This document shows positions 7,727 to 17,630 of a stretch of DNA of 64,000 nt, one piece after another. The stretch lies in contig NZ_MRDM01000017.1 in the NCBI RefSeq assembly GCF_002008165.1, forward strand, positions 310,749 through 374,748, in the 5' to 3' direction. How positions within the stretch are numbered: the first letter of the stretch is position 1; each line of letters begins with the position of its first letter. The stretch comes from Rhizobium laguerreae (GTDB taxonomy: Bacteria > Pseudomonadota > Alphaproteobacteria > Rhizobiales > Rhizobiaceae). The position numbers and the translations under genes were made by a program. The notes under the pieces were generated by a model. The model made no database searches. It had not been told where the DNA came from and saw only the letters and a list, made by a program, of their open reading frames with translations.

Positions 7727-10700
7727 TACACACCCAACATTTTGCGGATCGTCGGCGCATTATTCTTGATGTGGGTGATGAAGACTTTCTCACCATGCGA
7801 GCCCGCCATAGCGTTCGACAGATCTCTCTGATCGAGAACCAGGACCTGCTTGATAGCTTGACCACCACCCGATGCGCCCTCCTTTTCGCCGCCCGCGTTG
7901 AAGCGGTGACGAGGATCCTGCTCGGTCAGAACCTCTTCGTTCTTCTTCAGGACGGCCGGCACTTCATCCGGACGCAGACCGGCGATTCCGCCAGAGTGGT
8001 AGCGCATGATATTGCTCACCCATTCGGGCGCAATCTGGCGAGACATGTTGCCGCTACCGATGGCAGCCGATCCGACCAAGCCGCCCGTGTGTCCGGTGAT
8101 GACTTTGGCTACACCGCCGAGACCCTTTGCGGCTGTGCCGATTGGACCGCCGATTCCAGCCAAGGCGTTGAGGATGATCTGCTGCAGGATCATCGTCGCG
8201 ATCTGTCGCAGGAAGTCCGCTGCGAACTGCAGGAACGCTTGACCGAGTGCTTGGAAAGCGTTGGCGCCATTGGCGACCGACTGCGCGAAAGAGTCGAATG
8301 CACCGACCAGGCCATCAGCGAACGATCCAACCAGATTCTGAACATTGGATGCGGACAGGCCGAACGCCGTCAGACCGCTCCCAACCTTTGCTGTGTTCAG
8401 CTGCACCCTCTGAAGCTGAGCGACCATCTTCTCGTCGCCGAGCGCACGAGCAAGTTCCAAAGCCTTCGGGATGGCCGCTGTGAGCTGCTCGTTGACACCC
8501 TGCAGCTGCGTGACGAGTTCCTGCGTCTTCCCACTGTCGCCAGCGTTCTGCGCCATATTGATTTCTTGCAACAGGGTCTTGCGCTGCTGGTCGAGACCGA
8601 TGATGTCGTTCAGCTGGTCGCGGCCTTCCTGCTGGTTGGCCTTCAGCTGCTCGTCGGCGTGTGCGGAATCGTACTTTGCCGCGGCAGCCTCACGGATCGC
8701 GTCTCGCTGTGCCTGGGTGAGCGTCACACCCTCTTTGGTCGCTTCGTTCTCGGCCTGCGCCAGTTCGCGGGCGATGACCGCTTCTCTGTTGGATTCCTTA
8801 CGGCCCTCGGCCTCTTCCTTCCATGCCTTCACCCGGCCGGAAATATTCTCGTCGAACGACTCCTGTTTGGTCTGGCCGCCAGCCATGATCGGCGAGCCAC
8901 CGCCCATCTTCTGAGAAGCCCAGGAGATGAGATCGCGCGCCGTCGTATCGTCCTTGATAACGGTCGGGTTGGCTGCCACCGAGGCGGGATTGACGAGGTT
9001 CTTCGCAAGCTCATCAGGATTGGCGAGCACGACTTTGATGGCATCGCCAGCACCGAGGAAGTGAGCGAGATAGGTGTTCCCGTCGGTTGGAGCCACGCCC
9101 GCGTTGGCGAGCTGCAGCTGGTTGCGCTTGGTGAACTCCTCGAGCACCGGTCGGGCGAAAGCCTCATTCGCACGATACTGAAGCTTGGCCGAATCCGACA
9201 ACTGGCGAAGAGCCGGGAATAGTTCGTTGAAGATCGGCAGCCATGTGCCTTCAGTGAACTGTCCGATACCACGGGCGCTCGATGACGACGGCCCCGTGCC
9301 ATCCTGGCCGCCCTCCTTATAAATGATGCGATCGATGAGACCCTTGCGCGTGTCCGGCAACGAGTCGAACTGCTTCTGCATGAACGACGTATTGATGCCG
9401 GCGACCGCGTCCGAATAGGACTTCGTCGCGTCCAGAACCTGCCCCATGGTGGTCGCGAGGTTCAGCGCATCCTTGTACTGTTTTTCCAGGCCCTTGAGGG
9501 CTTCGAGCTTTTTCAACTCATCGCCGAGGCCGGGAATGTTCTCTTTGATCTCGACAAGGAGTTTATTGAAAGCGGTCGTCTTGCCCTGGTAGTCGAGGTT
9601 CTGCGCAGTTTCCTGTGCCTGCTTGCCGAGACCGAGCAGCGCCTTGTCGGCGTCGGTCGCCGTGTTGGCCTGCACACGGATAAGCGCTTCAGCCTTGGCG
9701 ATTGCATCGCTGAGTTCGTCGAGACCGGGCTTTCCATCCTCGGCCGAGTGAAGCAATGCAAGGATCTGATCGGCGATTTCCTTGAAGCCATCAGCCGCGG
9801 GCTTGAGCGAGATGTCACTGAGGATCCCCGCCAGCTGTTGGACAGAAACGGAACCGTCGCGCACGCCCTTGAGAGCATCGGTCAACTGATTGAGCTGTCG
9901 GATCTCTGAGCTATCCGGCGCGAAATCCTGGAAGGCGTATTTCAGGACCCGGCTGAGCTCTTCAGCATCGCCGACGATATCGCCGAACTGCTTTTTGAGT
10001 TGATCGCGATTGTTGATGAGTTCAGCCGGTGTCGCGCCTGGAATGGACTTAGCCCAATCCGAGGCCTTGTCCTTGGCGTTGTCATACCCCGCCGCGATCA
10101 GATCAACTTGTCGCTTGTGCTCGGCAAGCGCGGAGGTAGCGTTGCCGATGCTGGTCAGCCAGGTGCCTACGGCATAGGTGATGGCAGTGAGGGCGATTCC
10201 AATCGGACCACCGAAGGCAGCCAACAACGCACGAAATGCGCCGGCCGTGACAACAAGGGTCGTCTGCAAGCCGCCAACCGCACCAGCCAAGCCGACGACG
10301 CCGGCACGGGCGAGGGCGCTCTGGCTGGTCGTGGCAAGCAGGCTTTGCCGGAAGCTGCCGAGCGTGCTTACGGATTGTGCGAGGGTGCGGCCGAAGACCG
10401 TCTGCGCGTTCGCCGCGGCTTGCGTGCGCGGGCCAATAAGTGTCAGCTCGGCGCTGAACGTCCGCAAGGACTGTGCGACCTGCAATGCCTTGCCGGCCAC
10501 CCCGCCGAAGAAGTCGGCAATCTTGACGGCGATAAACAGCTTGGCGGCACTGGTGATGACATCGAAATACTTCGGAAGCTCGGCCAAAATCTTGATGACT
10601 TCGCCGACCGCTTTGCCGATCGAGGTGAATGTTTCCTGGCCGTCGGTTGACTGAGAAAAGGCGTGGATGGACTGCAGGACCTCGCGCAACGCGGGGACAA

Positions 10701-12681
10701 ATCCATTTGCCACGGCAGCCTGAGAGCTCTGAATGTCATTTTGAAACCGACCGAGGTCAGTGGTCAGGCTCATGAGAGAGGCGCCAAGCTGTGGACCAAA
10801 CCGACGTGTCAATTCGTCGGAAAATTTAAGCAGGGTTGAACGATCGGCAAGGACATCGCCCTTCTGCATCATCTGATCGAGCTCGGCCGTGGACTTGCCG
10901 ATCGCCTTGGCGAAGATGTCGAAGGCAGCCGGTAGCCGCTCACTCATCTGGCCTCGCAACTCTTCGGCCGAAACCTTGCCCTTCGAAATCATCTGAGTCA
11001 GCGCTAGGAAAACGCCCGATGTCTGGTCAACCGAAAGTTGGTTGACGCGTGCGGCCTCCGCAACTGAAAGGAAAATCCTTCGAGTGTCTCGGTTCGTGAG
11101 GTTTGCGGATTTCGCCGCAACTGAGAACTTGCCGTACTCATCGGCCAATGTTCCGAAGGCGATGCCGAGCCTATCGGCCTGCTCGCGAAGGAAGCCAATT
11201 TCAGTCGCGACCCTGCCTGTATCCTGATTGAACACGGAACCAAGGCGGCTCTGGACAGCCTCAAGCTGCTTATAGGAATCGACTGCGCCGCCGATTTGGC
11301 CGATCGCTGCCTGAAATCCGATGTAGCTGGCTGTAAGAGATAGAATCTCACCGCGTAAGGATTGCAAGGTTGATACCGTTCGGGTGTTTTCTTTGCCGAT
11401 ACCTGCGAGCGCTCGGCTGAAAGCGGACGTCTGGACGGACGCGCTCGCCATTGACGTACTGGTCTGCTGGAAGGCCGGCGCGATACGGCCGAGGTCACGG
11501 AAACTCGACCGAGCCGAGCCGCCGAGCTTGGCAAGCGCATCACGCTGATCCTGGTAAGCCGTCTTTGCGAGATTCGCCTTTGCCTGAGCGGCGCCGAATG
11601 CTGCGCCCAACGCCTCGGTCGGAGCCTCGGCCGCACGCATCTGCTGTGCGAGCGACTTAACGTCACTCTGCGCCGCCACCCACTCACGACGCGCCTCGAG
11701 CACTGCCCGGCGCTGCACAGCGAGAGCCTGAACGTCGACACCGCCCGCGGCGACAGGTGTTGTCGACGGAGCGGCTACCTTGACGTTCGACAGCCCTTCG
11801 ATCCGGGCCTTGGCTGCTGCCAGGTTCGCGCTCATGCGCTGAGCAGCAGCACTGACGGCATCCTGCGTAATCGCCACGTTACCGAGCGCTTCACCGGCCT
11901 GAGCCGACACGCCACGGATCGAAGCGAGTTCATTGCGCGCCTGGCCGAGAACTTCGCGCTCATTCGTCAGCGCGGTGGCGGTGCGCGTGACCTCATTGCC
12001 GAGCTGATTTTGCAACGACGACGCCGACGAGATCTGTGGGCGCAGACCCTTGATGGCATCGGCAGACTGTTTGATCGCGTTTTCGTATTCGCGGATCTGC
12101 TGGTTAATCTGCGCCTGAGCGGCTTTCTGCGCCGGCAGATCGGCAGCAATAAATGCGCCGGCCGACTTGGCAGCTGGTCGGACGAAGTGATCGGGCGTCG
12201 TGCCGAGCGACTTGTTATATTTGATCTGGTTCTGCTCAGCCTGCCTGACGAGTTTATTGACCTCAGTCAATTCCTTCCGGCTAGCGGCAAGCGCCATCTT
12301 GTTGCCGGTGAGTGCGTTCTCTTCGGCTGCCAACTGAGCCTTGAGGCGCGTTGCTGCCTGGGCAGCCGCATCACTGTCGCGCGCCAGCTTGGCAAGTTCA
12401 GCCGCGTTGCTGCGCAGCGAGCCTTCCATGCGACCGACGGCAGCCGTAGCCTTGTCGAGCTCTGCGGCGACTTTGCCGGCCGATTGCAGCTTCGATAGTT
12501 CATTCTGGAATTTCGCGGCATCAGCAGTGAGTTTGCCAAGGGCGTCCGAGGTTTTCGAAGCACCCCTGGCAAGGCTCTGCTGATCTTCAACGTTTTGCTT
12601 GAGCGCCTTCGAGATCTTGTCGATCTCGTTGGAAGCCTTGTCCCGCGCCCTGATGACGAGATCGATATCTTTACCGGCCAT
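7726..12681 (-). CDS. Phage tail tape measure protein with internal lytic transglycosylase domain
   Basis: 1651 aa, by far the longest gene here. Tape measure proteins set tail length and are ejected into the cell with the DNA. Residues about 20-400 are Ala/Gln-rich coiled coil; about 430-640 form the conserved tape-measure domain, with KVSAEELRGQMSERLPAAF near 573; hydrophobic segments follow at about 770-850 and near 1500. Around residue 1110-1240 an SLT-type domain is visible (RIIYKEGGQDG..SSARGIGQF), which would cut peptidoglycan during DNA entry. The C-terminus is glycine-rich. It follows the chaperone candidate after 2 nt and leads into the 44-aa gene and the integrase. Confidence 0.9.
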   Translation of the reverse strand: MAGKDIDLVIRARDKASNEIDKISKALKQNVEDQQSLARGASKTSDALGKLTADAAKFQNELSKLQSAGKVAAELDKATAAVGRMEGSLRSNAAELAKLARDSDAAAQAATRLKAQLAAEENALTGNKMALAASRKELTEVNKLVRQAEQNQIKYNKSLGTTPDHFVRPAAKSAGAFIAADLPAQKAAQAQINQQIREYENAIKQSADAIKGLRPQISSASSLQNQLGNEVTRTATALTNEREVLGQARNELASIRGVSAQAGEALGNVAITQDAVSAAAQRMSANLAAAKARIEGLSNVKVAAPSTTPVAAGGVDVQALAVQRRAVLEARREWVAAQSDVKSLAQQMRAAEAPTEALGAAFGAAQAKANLAKTAYQDQRDALAKLGGSARSSFRDLGRIAPAFQQTSTSMASASVQTSAFSRALAGIGKENTRTVSTLQSLRGEILSLTASYIGFQAAIGQIGGAVDSYKQLEAVQSRLGSVFNQDTGRVATEIGFLREQADRLGIAFGTLADEYGKFSVAAKSANLTNRDTRRIFLSVAEAARVNQLSVDQTSGVFLALTQMISKGKVSAEELRGQMSERLPAAFDIFAKAIGKSTAELDQMMQKGDVLADRSTLLKFSDELTRRFGPQLGASLMSLTTDLGRFQNDIQSSQAAVANGFVPALREVLQSIHAFSQSTDGQETFTSIGKAVGEVIKILAELPKYFDVITSAAKLFIAVKIADFFGGVAGKALQVAQSLRTFSAELTLIGPRTQAAANAQTVFGRTLAQSVSTLGSFRQSLLATTSQSALARAGVVGLAGAVGGLQTTLVVTAGAFRALLAAFGGPIGIALTAITYAVGTWLTSIGNATSALAEHKRQVDLIAAGYDNAKDKASDWAKSIPGATPAELINNRDQLKKQFGDIVGDAEELSRVLKYAFQDFAPDSSEIRQLNQLTDALKGVRDGSVSVQQLAGILSDISLKPAADGFKEIADQILALLHSAEDGKPGLDELSDAIAKAEALIRVQANTATDADKALLGLGKQAQETAQNLDYQGKTTAFNKLLVEIKENIPGLGDELKKLEALKGLEKQYKDALNLATTMGQVLDATKSYSDAVAGINTSFMQKQFDSLPDTRKGLIDRIIYKEGGQDGTGPSSSSARGIGQFTEGTWLPIFNELFPALRQLSDSAKLQYRANEAFARPVLEEFTKRNQLQLANAGVAPTDGNTYLAHFLGAGDAIKVVLANPDELAKNLVNPASVAANPTVIKDDTTARDLISWASQKMGGGSPIMAGGQTKQESFDENISGRVKAWKEEAEGRKESNREAVIARELAQAENEATKEGVTLTQAQRDAIREAAAAKYDSAHADEQLKANQQEGRDQLNDIIGLDQQRKTLLQEINMAQNAGDSGKTQELVTQLQGVNEQLTAAIPKALELARALGDEKMVAQLQRVQLNTAKVGSGLTAFGLSASNVQNLVGSFADGLVGAFDSFAQSVANGANAFQALGQAFLQFAADFLRQIATMILQQIILNALAGIGGPIGTAAKGLGGVAKVITGHTGGLVGSAAIGSGNMSRQIAPEWVSNIMRYHSGGIAGLRPDEVPAVLKKNEEVLTEQDPRHRFNAGGEKEGASGGGQAIKQVLVLDQRDLSNAMAGSHGEKVFITHIKNNAPTIRKMLGV

Positions 12682-12683
12682 TG

Positions 12684-13097
12684 TCAGTGCCTCCGGTCGC
12701 TGCCGCTCGAGAACACCGAGGTTTGACGCGCCTTTGAAACGGCCAGTGTCACGATGTGTGCGAGGATTTCCTCAAGCGAACGCCCTGGAAACGTGAGAAC
12801 CAACGCCTGATGAGCGACAGCGATTCGGAAAAGCTGCCCGGAAGCGCCGATTTGCTCGCGAGGGATGCCTGCACCAATCGCGGCGATCGCATCGATTACT
12901 GGTCCACAGCGATGGAATACCTGCCCCGCGACATGCTCGGCGATCGGATCCAGACCCACATTGGCAGCTTGTGCGGCATACGCGTCCACGATATTGGCGA
13001 TCTCAGTCGGGCCGAATTCATCGATGACCAAATTGATTTCCGCTTCCGTCAGAGCTCTGACATTCGGGGCAAGAAACGCTGTTATGATATCAAGCAT
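12684..13097 (-). CDS. Putative tail assembly chaperone
   Basis: About 137 aa, helical, acidic N-terminal half, no transmembrane segment. The call rests mainly on position: in siphophages the gene directly before the tape measure encodes a tail assembly chaperone, and only 2 nt separate the two here. ATG 13097 is preferred (weak AAAGG upstream); a TTG at 13106 adds three residues. I did not see an obvious slippery site that would make a frameshifted long form. It has the primase gene, not tail-tube genes, upstream, which is unusual. Confidence 0.5.
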   Translation of the reverse strand: MLDIITAFLAPNVRALTEAEINLVIDEFGPTEIANIVDAYAAQAANVGLDPIAEHVAGQVFHRCGPVIDAIAAIGAGIPREQIGASGQLFRIAVAHQALVLTFPGRSLEEILAHIVTLAVSKARQTSVFSSGSDRRH

Positions 13098-13117
13098 CTC
13101 AGTCAACCTTTGTAAGT

Positions 13118-13140
13118 CTATTCAACATTTAGTTGAATAG
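13118..13140. repeat. Inverted repeat CTATTCAAC/GTTGAATAG
   Basis: Nine-bp perfect arms (13118-13126 and 13132-13140) around ATTTA, overlapping the last codons and stop of the primase gene. It could be an operator for the tail/integrase unit, since the same ATTCAA/TTGAAT words recur before the portal operon (23690-23708). It has no T-run on either side to argue for an intrinsic terminator. Confidence 0.5.
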
Positions 13141-15585
13141 ATCGTCAGAAATGAAAGTATTGCGGGAATCGCGCGGAAGATCAATGGCTGAGAGGTCTTC
13201 AGGCCAATCGAGTTCAGCCCCAAGCCAGGTATCGAACTCCGCGCGGCAGGTCGGGAGAGGAGGAATTATGCAGACATGCAAACGCCTTCCCTCGTCACGA
13301 ACTCGGAGCGGCTCGAACTGTGGCAACATCCCTTTAAGAGTTTTGGAGAACGCGACTTCACTCGCCTCGAGGCCCTGGTAACGCTGCTTGTGGAACCAAC
13401 GAGTGTAGGCGTCCCGAAACTCTGATTTGACGACTCTGAGATGTTCGGTCGGCCACGCGTCTTCCATCGAATGGCCCATGCCCTCGAAGGCACCGTGGTA
13501 AAGCACACCATGCCACCAGCGCTCGACGTTCTTCAGACCTTCGACCTTCTGCTCGGCCAGTGCCTCGGTGTCCGGCACCGCGCGCACCTGGAAATCGGAG
13601 ATGTCATAATCCATGAGGTAGGCAAGCAGGGCCTCGCGTCCGCCGTTCTCCATCTCCTTGCGCAGGGCCTCGAAATACTTGTGATCGTTGCAGCGTTCGG
13701 ACGAGACATTGACGACGAAAAAGCGCCGCTCGTCCTGCGTGGCTGGAACTACCCAACGCTCATTCGATGAGATGAACAGGCGCAGGACCGACTTGATCGG
13801 GAAGGCATTCATGCCCTTCGGCTCGATCATCACGTTGTTGGATGTGATGAGGTACTTGAGCTGCCCTTCGGCCTTCTTGTCGCCGGCCCAAAAGCCTTCC
13901 TGGACGCTGAGGAGAAGACAACGTTCCTGGTGGGCATTGAACTTGCCCGTCATCTGCTCCTGGTTGCCGACGGTGACGTAATGGTTGGTGAACAGGCCGC
14001 CGACGTAATCTGAAATAGTGTCTTTACCAGCCCCTTTTTTGCCAATGGCGATGACCGCAACGCCCGGTTTTTCTTCCGGTTTCTGGACCATGTGAGCCAA
14101 CCAACCGATCAGATACCAGAAATGATCTTCATTGCCGTTGCAGAAGATCCGCAGCAGGTGATCCATGAAGAGCGCGCACGACTTGCTATCGTCGGGCTCG
14201 ACGGAAAAACCCTGCCAGTGGTTATAGGCGCCCTCGACATCGCGATTCGGCGCGAAGACGATGCCGTTGGGATACGATCGACGATGCTTCGAGCGCATCC
14301 ATTGCTTAGAGACAGGCTCGGTCGTTCCGTCCTTGGGCACGCGGTCGTTTTCGTGGAAATTATGGAGATCGTTGACAGACCCATAAGTAACGGTGTTGTC
14401 GTCGTGGAAGTCCATGATCACCGTCTTGCTGCTTACGCGGGCGACAGCGAATCTTTTGTTCATCCTGGCTATCTTGGGCGGCGCGCCGCGGCCGAGCTCG
14501 AACTCGACTTCCGCTTTCTTGAGCTTCAGCTGTGATTTCGACAGCTTCGCTTTCTCGGGACCGTTACCGGCGCCGAGCAAATCGTCGAACATGTCGGTTC
14601 TGCTGTCGTCGACCTCTTCGATCTCATCGAAATCATCCTCGATCGACTCCAGCTGGCGTTCGGCGCGCACCTCACGGGCGACGGCGACGAGGCTTGCCAT
14701 GCGGAACGGTGCCGCCGCGCGATTCTTGAACGACTTCCAGACGCGCTTCTGGTCTTTCGGGTCGAACTTCTCACTGATCTTGGAATATTTGCACCAGAGA
14801 TCGAATCCCTCGTCGGATCCGTCCGTTTCATGGTGCAGAGCCATCCCGACTCGATACCATCCCTCGCGATCCTCGAACCATTCGGCGGCCGGCAGATCGT
14901 CGAGAACTGCAATAATCTCGTCTTCGTCTAGGCCTAGGGGCTGCTGTCGTTCAGTGCCTGATTCGCCAGCGTCTTCCTCGTCGCGCGCCTCGGTGATCTC
15001 GGTGAGGTATGCCGACGGCACGATCGGGCCGAGGCCCATGTCCAGTAGGTCGAAATCGATCTCGCGCAGCCAGCGATAAGGCTTTCCGCTTACGGGGTGG
15101 ATGGAAGGCGGGATGGCGACCTGCTTACCGGTGCCGAATAGCTCGATCTCCCAGGTCCAATGCTCTTTCCCCTCGTCGTCGAGCATCTTCGTGCTGCTGT
15201 GGGCGAGCTTCTTCGAGGAGAACGCCTTGTCTGAAAGGATATAGAAGTGGCGGCTCTCGCCCATCGAGCCGGACTGTACGACGGGATAGCAACGATAATC
15301 GGGGAACAGTTTCTCGAGGCGACTGAGTGCGATGTCCACCTCTTCACCAACGCGAATATCAAGGTCAACGACGTGGCAATAAAGGTCGTCAACCTTCGAC
15401 CATTTTCCGAGACGAACACCAACGTTATTTCCGTCGCGGTATGTGCGATTGAGCTCTGAGAGCGATGCTACAGGCTTGGCGGCCCAATCGTTGCCGATCG
15501 GCCGTTTTGATTTTGGATGTAGCCAATGAAGAGCGAATCCGGCTTTCGCCAGGCGCTCGAGTTGGTATGGGAAGGCCACAGTCAT
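13129..15585 (-). CDS. Bifunctional primase-polymerase / superfamily 3-type helicase
   Basis: 818 aa replication protein. An archaeo-eukaryotic primase (AEP) domain covers about 1-200, with the metal-binding pair Asp74/Asp76 in HVVDLDIR and later His-containing motifs. A PriCT-2-like primase C-terminal domain lies at about 222-300 (EWFEDREGWYRVGMALHHE). The C-terminal half (about 440-700) is a P4-type/DUF5906 helicase with Walker A GKKGAGKDT near 515 and a Walker B-like CLLLSVQEGFW. It should prime and unwind element DNA, making the element capable of its own replication start. Iteron-like repeats at 18.2-18.7 kb are the likely origin. Confidence 0.85.
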   Translation of the reverse strand: MTVAFPYQLERLAKAGFALHWLHPKSKRPIGNDWAAKPVASLSELNRTYRDGNNVGVRLGKWSKVDDLYCHVVDLDIRVGEEVDIALSRLEKLFPDYRCYPVVQSGSMGESRHFYILSDKAFSSKKLAHSSTKMLDDEGKEHWTWEIELFGTGKQVAIPPSIHPVSGKPYRWLREIDFDLLDMGLGPIVPSAYLTEITEARDEEDAGESGTERQQPLGLDEDEIIAVLDDLPAAEWFEDREGWYRVGMALHHETDGSDEGFDLWCKYSKISEKFDPKDQKRVWKSFKNRAAAPFRMASLVAVAREVRAERQLESIEDDFDEIEEVDDSRTDMFDDLLGAGNGPEKAKLSKSQLKLKKAEVEFELGRGAPPKIARMNKRFAVARVSSKTVIMDFHDDNTVTYGSVNDLHNFHENDRVPKDGTTEPVSKQWMRSKHRRSYPNGIVFAPNRDVEGAYNHWQGFSVEPDDSKSCALFMDHLLRIFCNGNEDHFWYLIGWLAHMVQKPEEKPGVAVIAIGKKGAGKDTISDYVGGLFTNHYVTVGNQEQMTGKFNAHQERCLLLSVQEGFWAGDKKAEGQLKYLITSNNVMIEPKGMNAFPIKSVLRLFISSNERWVVPATQDERRFFVVNVSSERCNDHKYFEALRKEMENGGREALLAYLMDYDISDFQVRAVPDTEALAEQKVEGLKNVERWWHGVLYHGAFEGMGHSMEDAWPTEHLRVVKSEFRDAYTRWFHKQRYQGLEASEVAFSKTLKGMLPQFEPLRVRDEGRRLHVCIIPPLPTCRAEFDTWLGAELDWPEDLSAIDLPRDSRNTFISDDLFN

Positions 15586-15671
15586 CGGAAATCCACATTT
15601 TGTTGATCAGCAAGGTGCAGGTCGTCGTTTGCGCAGCTAAGCGCATCAAAGAGACTGTGTTGTCAGGTTGG

Positions 15672-15983
15672 TTAGTTTGCTGGGGATCCGGCTTTTGGCC
15701 GATCTGGGGCGGCGGCCCAAGCTTCGGCGCGGTTCCTAAGCTGTGGCGGAATTTTGCATTCCGGCGTAACCAAAAGCATCGAACAAGTGCCGTCCGGCCT
15801 CAGTTTCACCATGGTTTTTGAGGTCAACGCAGCATCTTTTCCGACAATCGCCACCATGGCTTGTCGGCTGAACGCTTCATCTTTCGAAGCCGCATGAGCT
15901 GCAGAACTTGGAATTCCAAGATCGATCAATTCGCGACGGCGCGCACGGCGCCATTTTTCGAAGTCGCGGGTGAGTTTGGTCAC
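15672..15983 (-). CDS. Hypothetical phage-region protein (103 aa)
   Basis: Starts at GTG 15983 with GAGGAG 8 nt upstream; the GTG overlaps the stop of the 267-aa gene upstream by four bases (GTGA), so the two are translationally coupled. Basic N-terminus (KWRRARRRELIDLG), no recognisable domain, Ala/Pro-rich tail. It lies in the leftward early operon that leads to the primase. Function unknown. Confidence 0.6.
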   Translation of the reverse strand: MTKLTRDFEKWRRARRRELIDLGIPSSAAHAASKDEAFSRQAMVAIVGKDAALTSKTMVKLRPDGTCSMLLVTPECKIPPQLRNRAEAWAAAPDRPKAGSPAN

Positions 15984-16783
15984 AGCCCACTCTCCTCATC
16001 GAACAGCTCTGCGTGCAGTGCTCCCGTGGCCGCCGCAAAGCCGGGGAACGCGGCCGTTTGGGACACGTTGAACCAAAGTGGCCGAAGAGGAGAGTCAAAG
16101 CGGATGGCTTCTCCAAAACGTGCCAGGAGGTTCTGTCCATGCTTTGGATCATATTTGTTGAAGTCAGGATGCTCTTCAACAGCGATGATTGCCGCAAGGC
16201 CATCATGGAGATCGTGCAAGCGGTGGCGAAAGTCGTCAATCACGTGCGCGTGCTTCGCCCGTAGCCACTTCTCTGTCGACAAAGTCGCAGCGGCTTGCAG
16301 CTTCTTGCGTCGTTCATTCAATTCTATCTGTTTCGTTTGAAGGAGTTCGATCACCCGCGTTGCCGTTTCGCACTCTTTTTCAGAGTCAGCGATCACCTTG
16401 CGCAGCAAGGAAAGCCGCTCGTGCGCCTCGGTCGTGGCCGCCTCTGTCTCCGCGAGGAAGGCGCGAACATCGGCCTTTTTGATTTTCTCCTGCAGAGCTT
16501 CAGCTTCGGCGGACCAACTGGCTGTACGCTGCAACGTCGAACTTGCGCGATCCAGCCTTGCCTTGTTCTGTGCAATCTCGTGATCGACATTCGCTATCAT
16601 ACGCAAATCTTGATCACGGCGCGCTCGCAAAGGGAGCAATTCAGTACGGGGTGCTAAGGGAGCATACCTCGTTGTCATCTCGTTAGGTTTGTTCCCCCTC
16701 GAGCGGGAGAGCGGCGTCGGCCTCATCTGCCCTACGAGATATTCCGGATCACTTGGATCTATGTAGCGCTCACTGATAGGCAT
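15980..16783 (-). CDS. Coiled-coil hypothetical protein (267 aa)
   Basis: ATG with GAGG 8 nt upstream. After a 45-residue polar N-terminus, residues about 50-185 are almost pure heptad-like coiled coil rich in Glu, Lys, Arg and Ala; the C-terminal 80 residues are compact, with aromatic residues. No transmembrane segment or known motif. Early-region position between an unknown 238-aa gene and the coupled 103-aa gene suggests a replication or regulation accessory role, but this is only context. Confidence 0.6.
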   Translation of the reverse strand: MPISERYIDPSDPEYLVGQMRPTPLSRSRGNKPNEMTTRYAPLAPRTELLPLRARRDQDLRMIANVDHEIAQNKARLDRASSTLQRTASWSAEAEALQEKIKKADVRAFLAETEAATTEAHERLSLLRKVIADSEKECETATRVIELLQTKQIELNERRKKLQAAATLSTEKWLRAKHAHVIDDFRHRLHDLHDGLAAIIAVEEHPDFNKYDPKHGQNLLARFGEAIRFDSPLRPLWFNVSQTAAFPGFAAATGALHAELFDEESGL

Positions 16784-16875
16784 CGGGATAACCTCAAACT
16801 GTAATCTGACAGCATGAGAGCCGATGGATTGGCCGAAAGCAAAGCATTCGTTGTCATAAATAGAGGAGGGGTTAT

Positions 16876-17592
16876 TTATGACAAAACTTGTGCATCGAAT
16901 CCGGGTCGAAGATGACCGAGTAAGTCGCCGAGAAGGTCGCCGAACAGGTGGTCGGTCAAGGCGACAGATTGGCGGGCGAACAGGAGGGCGCGAAGGTGTT
17001 TCTGAACCATTCGGTCGGCCAATTTTTCAAACTCTGTTCGCTTGTCATGAAGCTCATTGTGCCTTTTCGCATTGCTAGACGTGAAATCATCAATCGTCTC
17101 ACCGTCTTTGTTTTCGTAACGCTCAACCCCAAGAAACTCCCCTACGACAGGACCAAGCTTGCGAAGCCGGGGATAGAAGGAGTCTTTACTGAGATCCTTT
17201 GGATTCGCCTTCTGTGCAGCCTGATCGTGAAACGAAAGCAGAAGAATCTCGCGTTTAATGGTCCAGAATGTCCATGGCTCGCGAGGTTTTTGAGCTTCCC
17301 AAGCTACCTGCAAAGCCTGCACAAGATCGCGGGATGATTTAGCAATCAGAGCATCAACGAATGCGCGATGCTGTTCGTGAACGCCATGCTCGATCAAACA
17401 GCTTGCGATATCCAACAGCGCGGAAGCAGTTGATGGGTGATCACTGCGGAGACGTTGGCGTTCTTCAGCCTGCAGCTGTCGCACTGCCTCACTGGCATGT
17501 GCAGACAGTACCTCAAGGCTGGCGATATGACGAAGCGGCACAACGGGCGCCGCTTCTAGTTCGATAGCTAAATCATCATCTTTAGAAGTCAT
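16876..17592 (-). CDS. Hypothetical protein (238 aa), early operon
   Basis: Cytosolic, mostly helical protein with a leucine-rich middle and a conserved-looking aromatic stretch (EPWTFWTIKREILLLSF, about 117-133). The C-terminus is hydrophobic and repetitive (LFGDLLGDLLGHL). No family recognised. The ATG at 17592 has only a weak ribosome binding site. It is transcribed leftward with its neighbours from the divergent control region at 17.88-17.99 kb. Confidence 0.6.
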   Translation of the reverse strand: MTSKDDDLAIELEAAPVVPLRHIASLEVLSAHASEAVRQLQAEERQRLRSDHPSTASALLDIASCLIEHGVHEQHRAFVDALIAKSSRDLVQALQVAWEAQKPREPWTFWTIKREILLLSFHDQAAQKANPKDLSKDSFYPRLRKLGPVVGEFLGVERYENKDGETIDDFTSSNAKRHNELHDKRTEFEKLADRMVQKHLRALLFARQSVALTDHLFGDLLGDLLGHLRPGFDAQVLS

Positions 17593-17630
17593 GGTGTAAC
17601 GATAATTCCGCTCGCGTCCGTTGTCTCGGT

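Noticed and set aside
7771..9222. Plus-strand frame of 483 aa inside the tape measure
   Set aside because: Antisense shadow; no start signal and no domain, while the minus-strand tape measure is continuous for 1651 codons.
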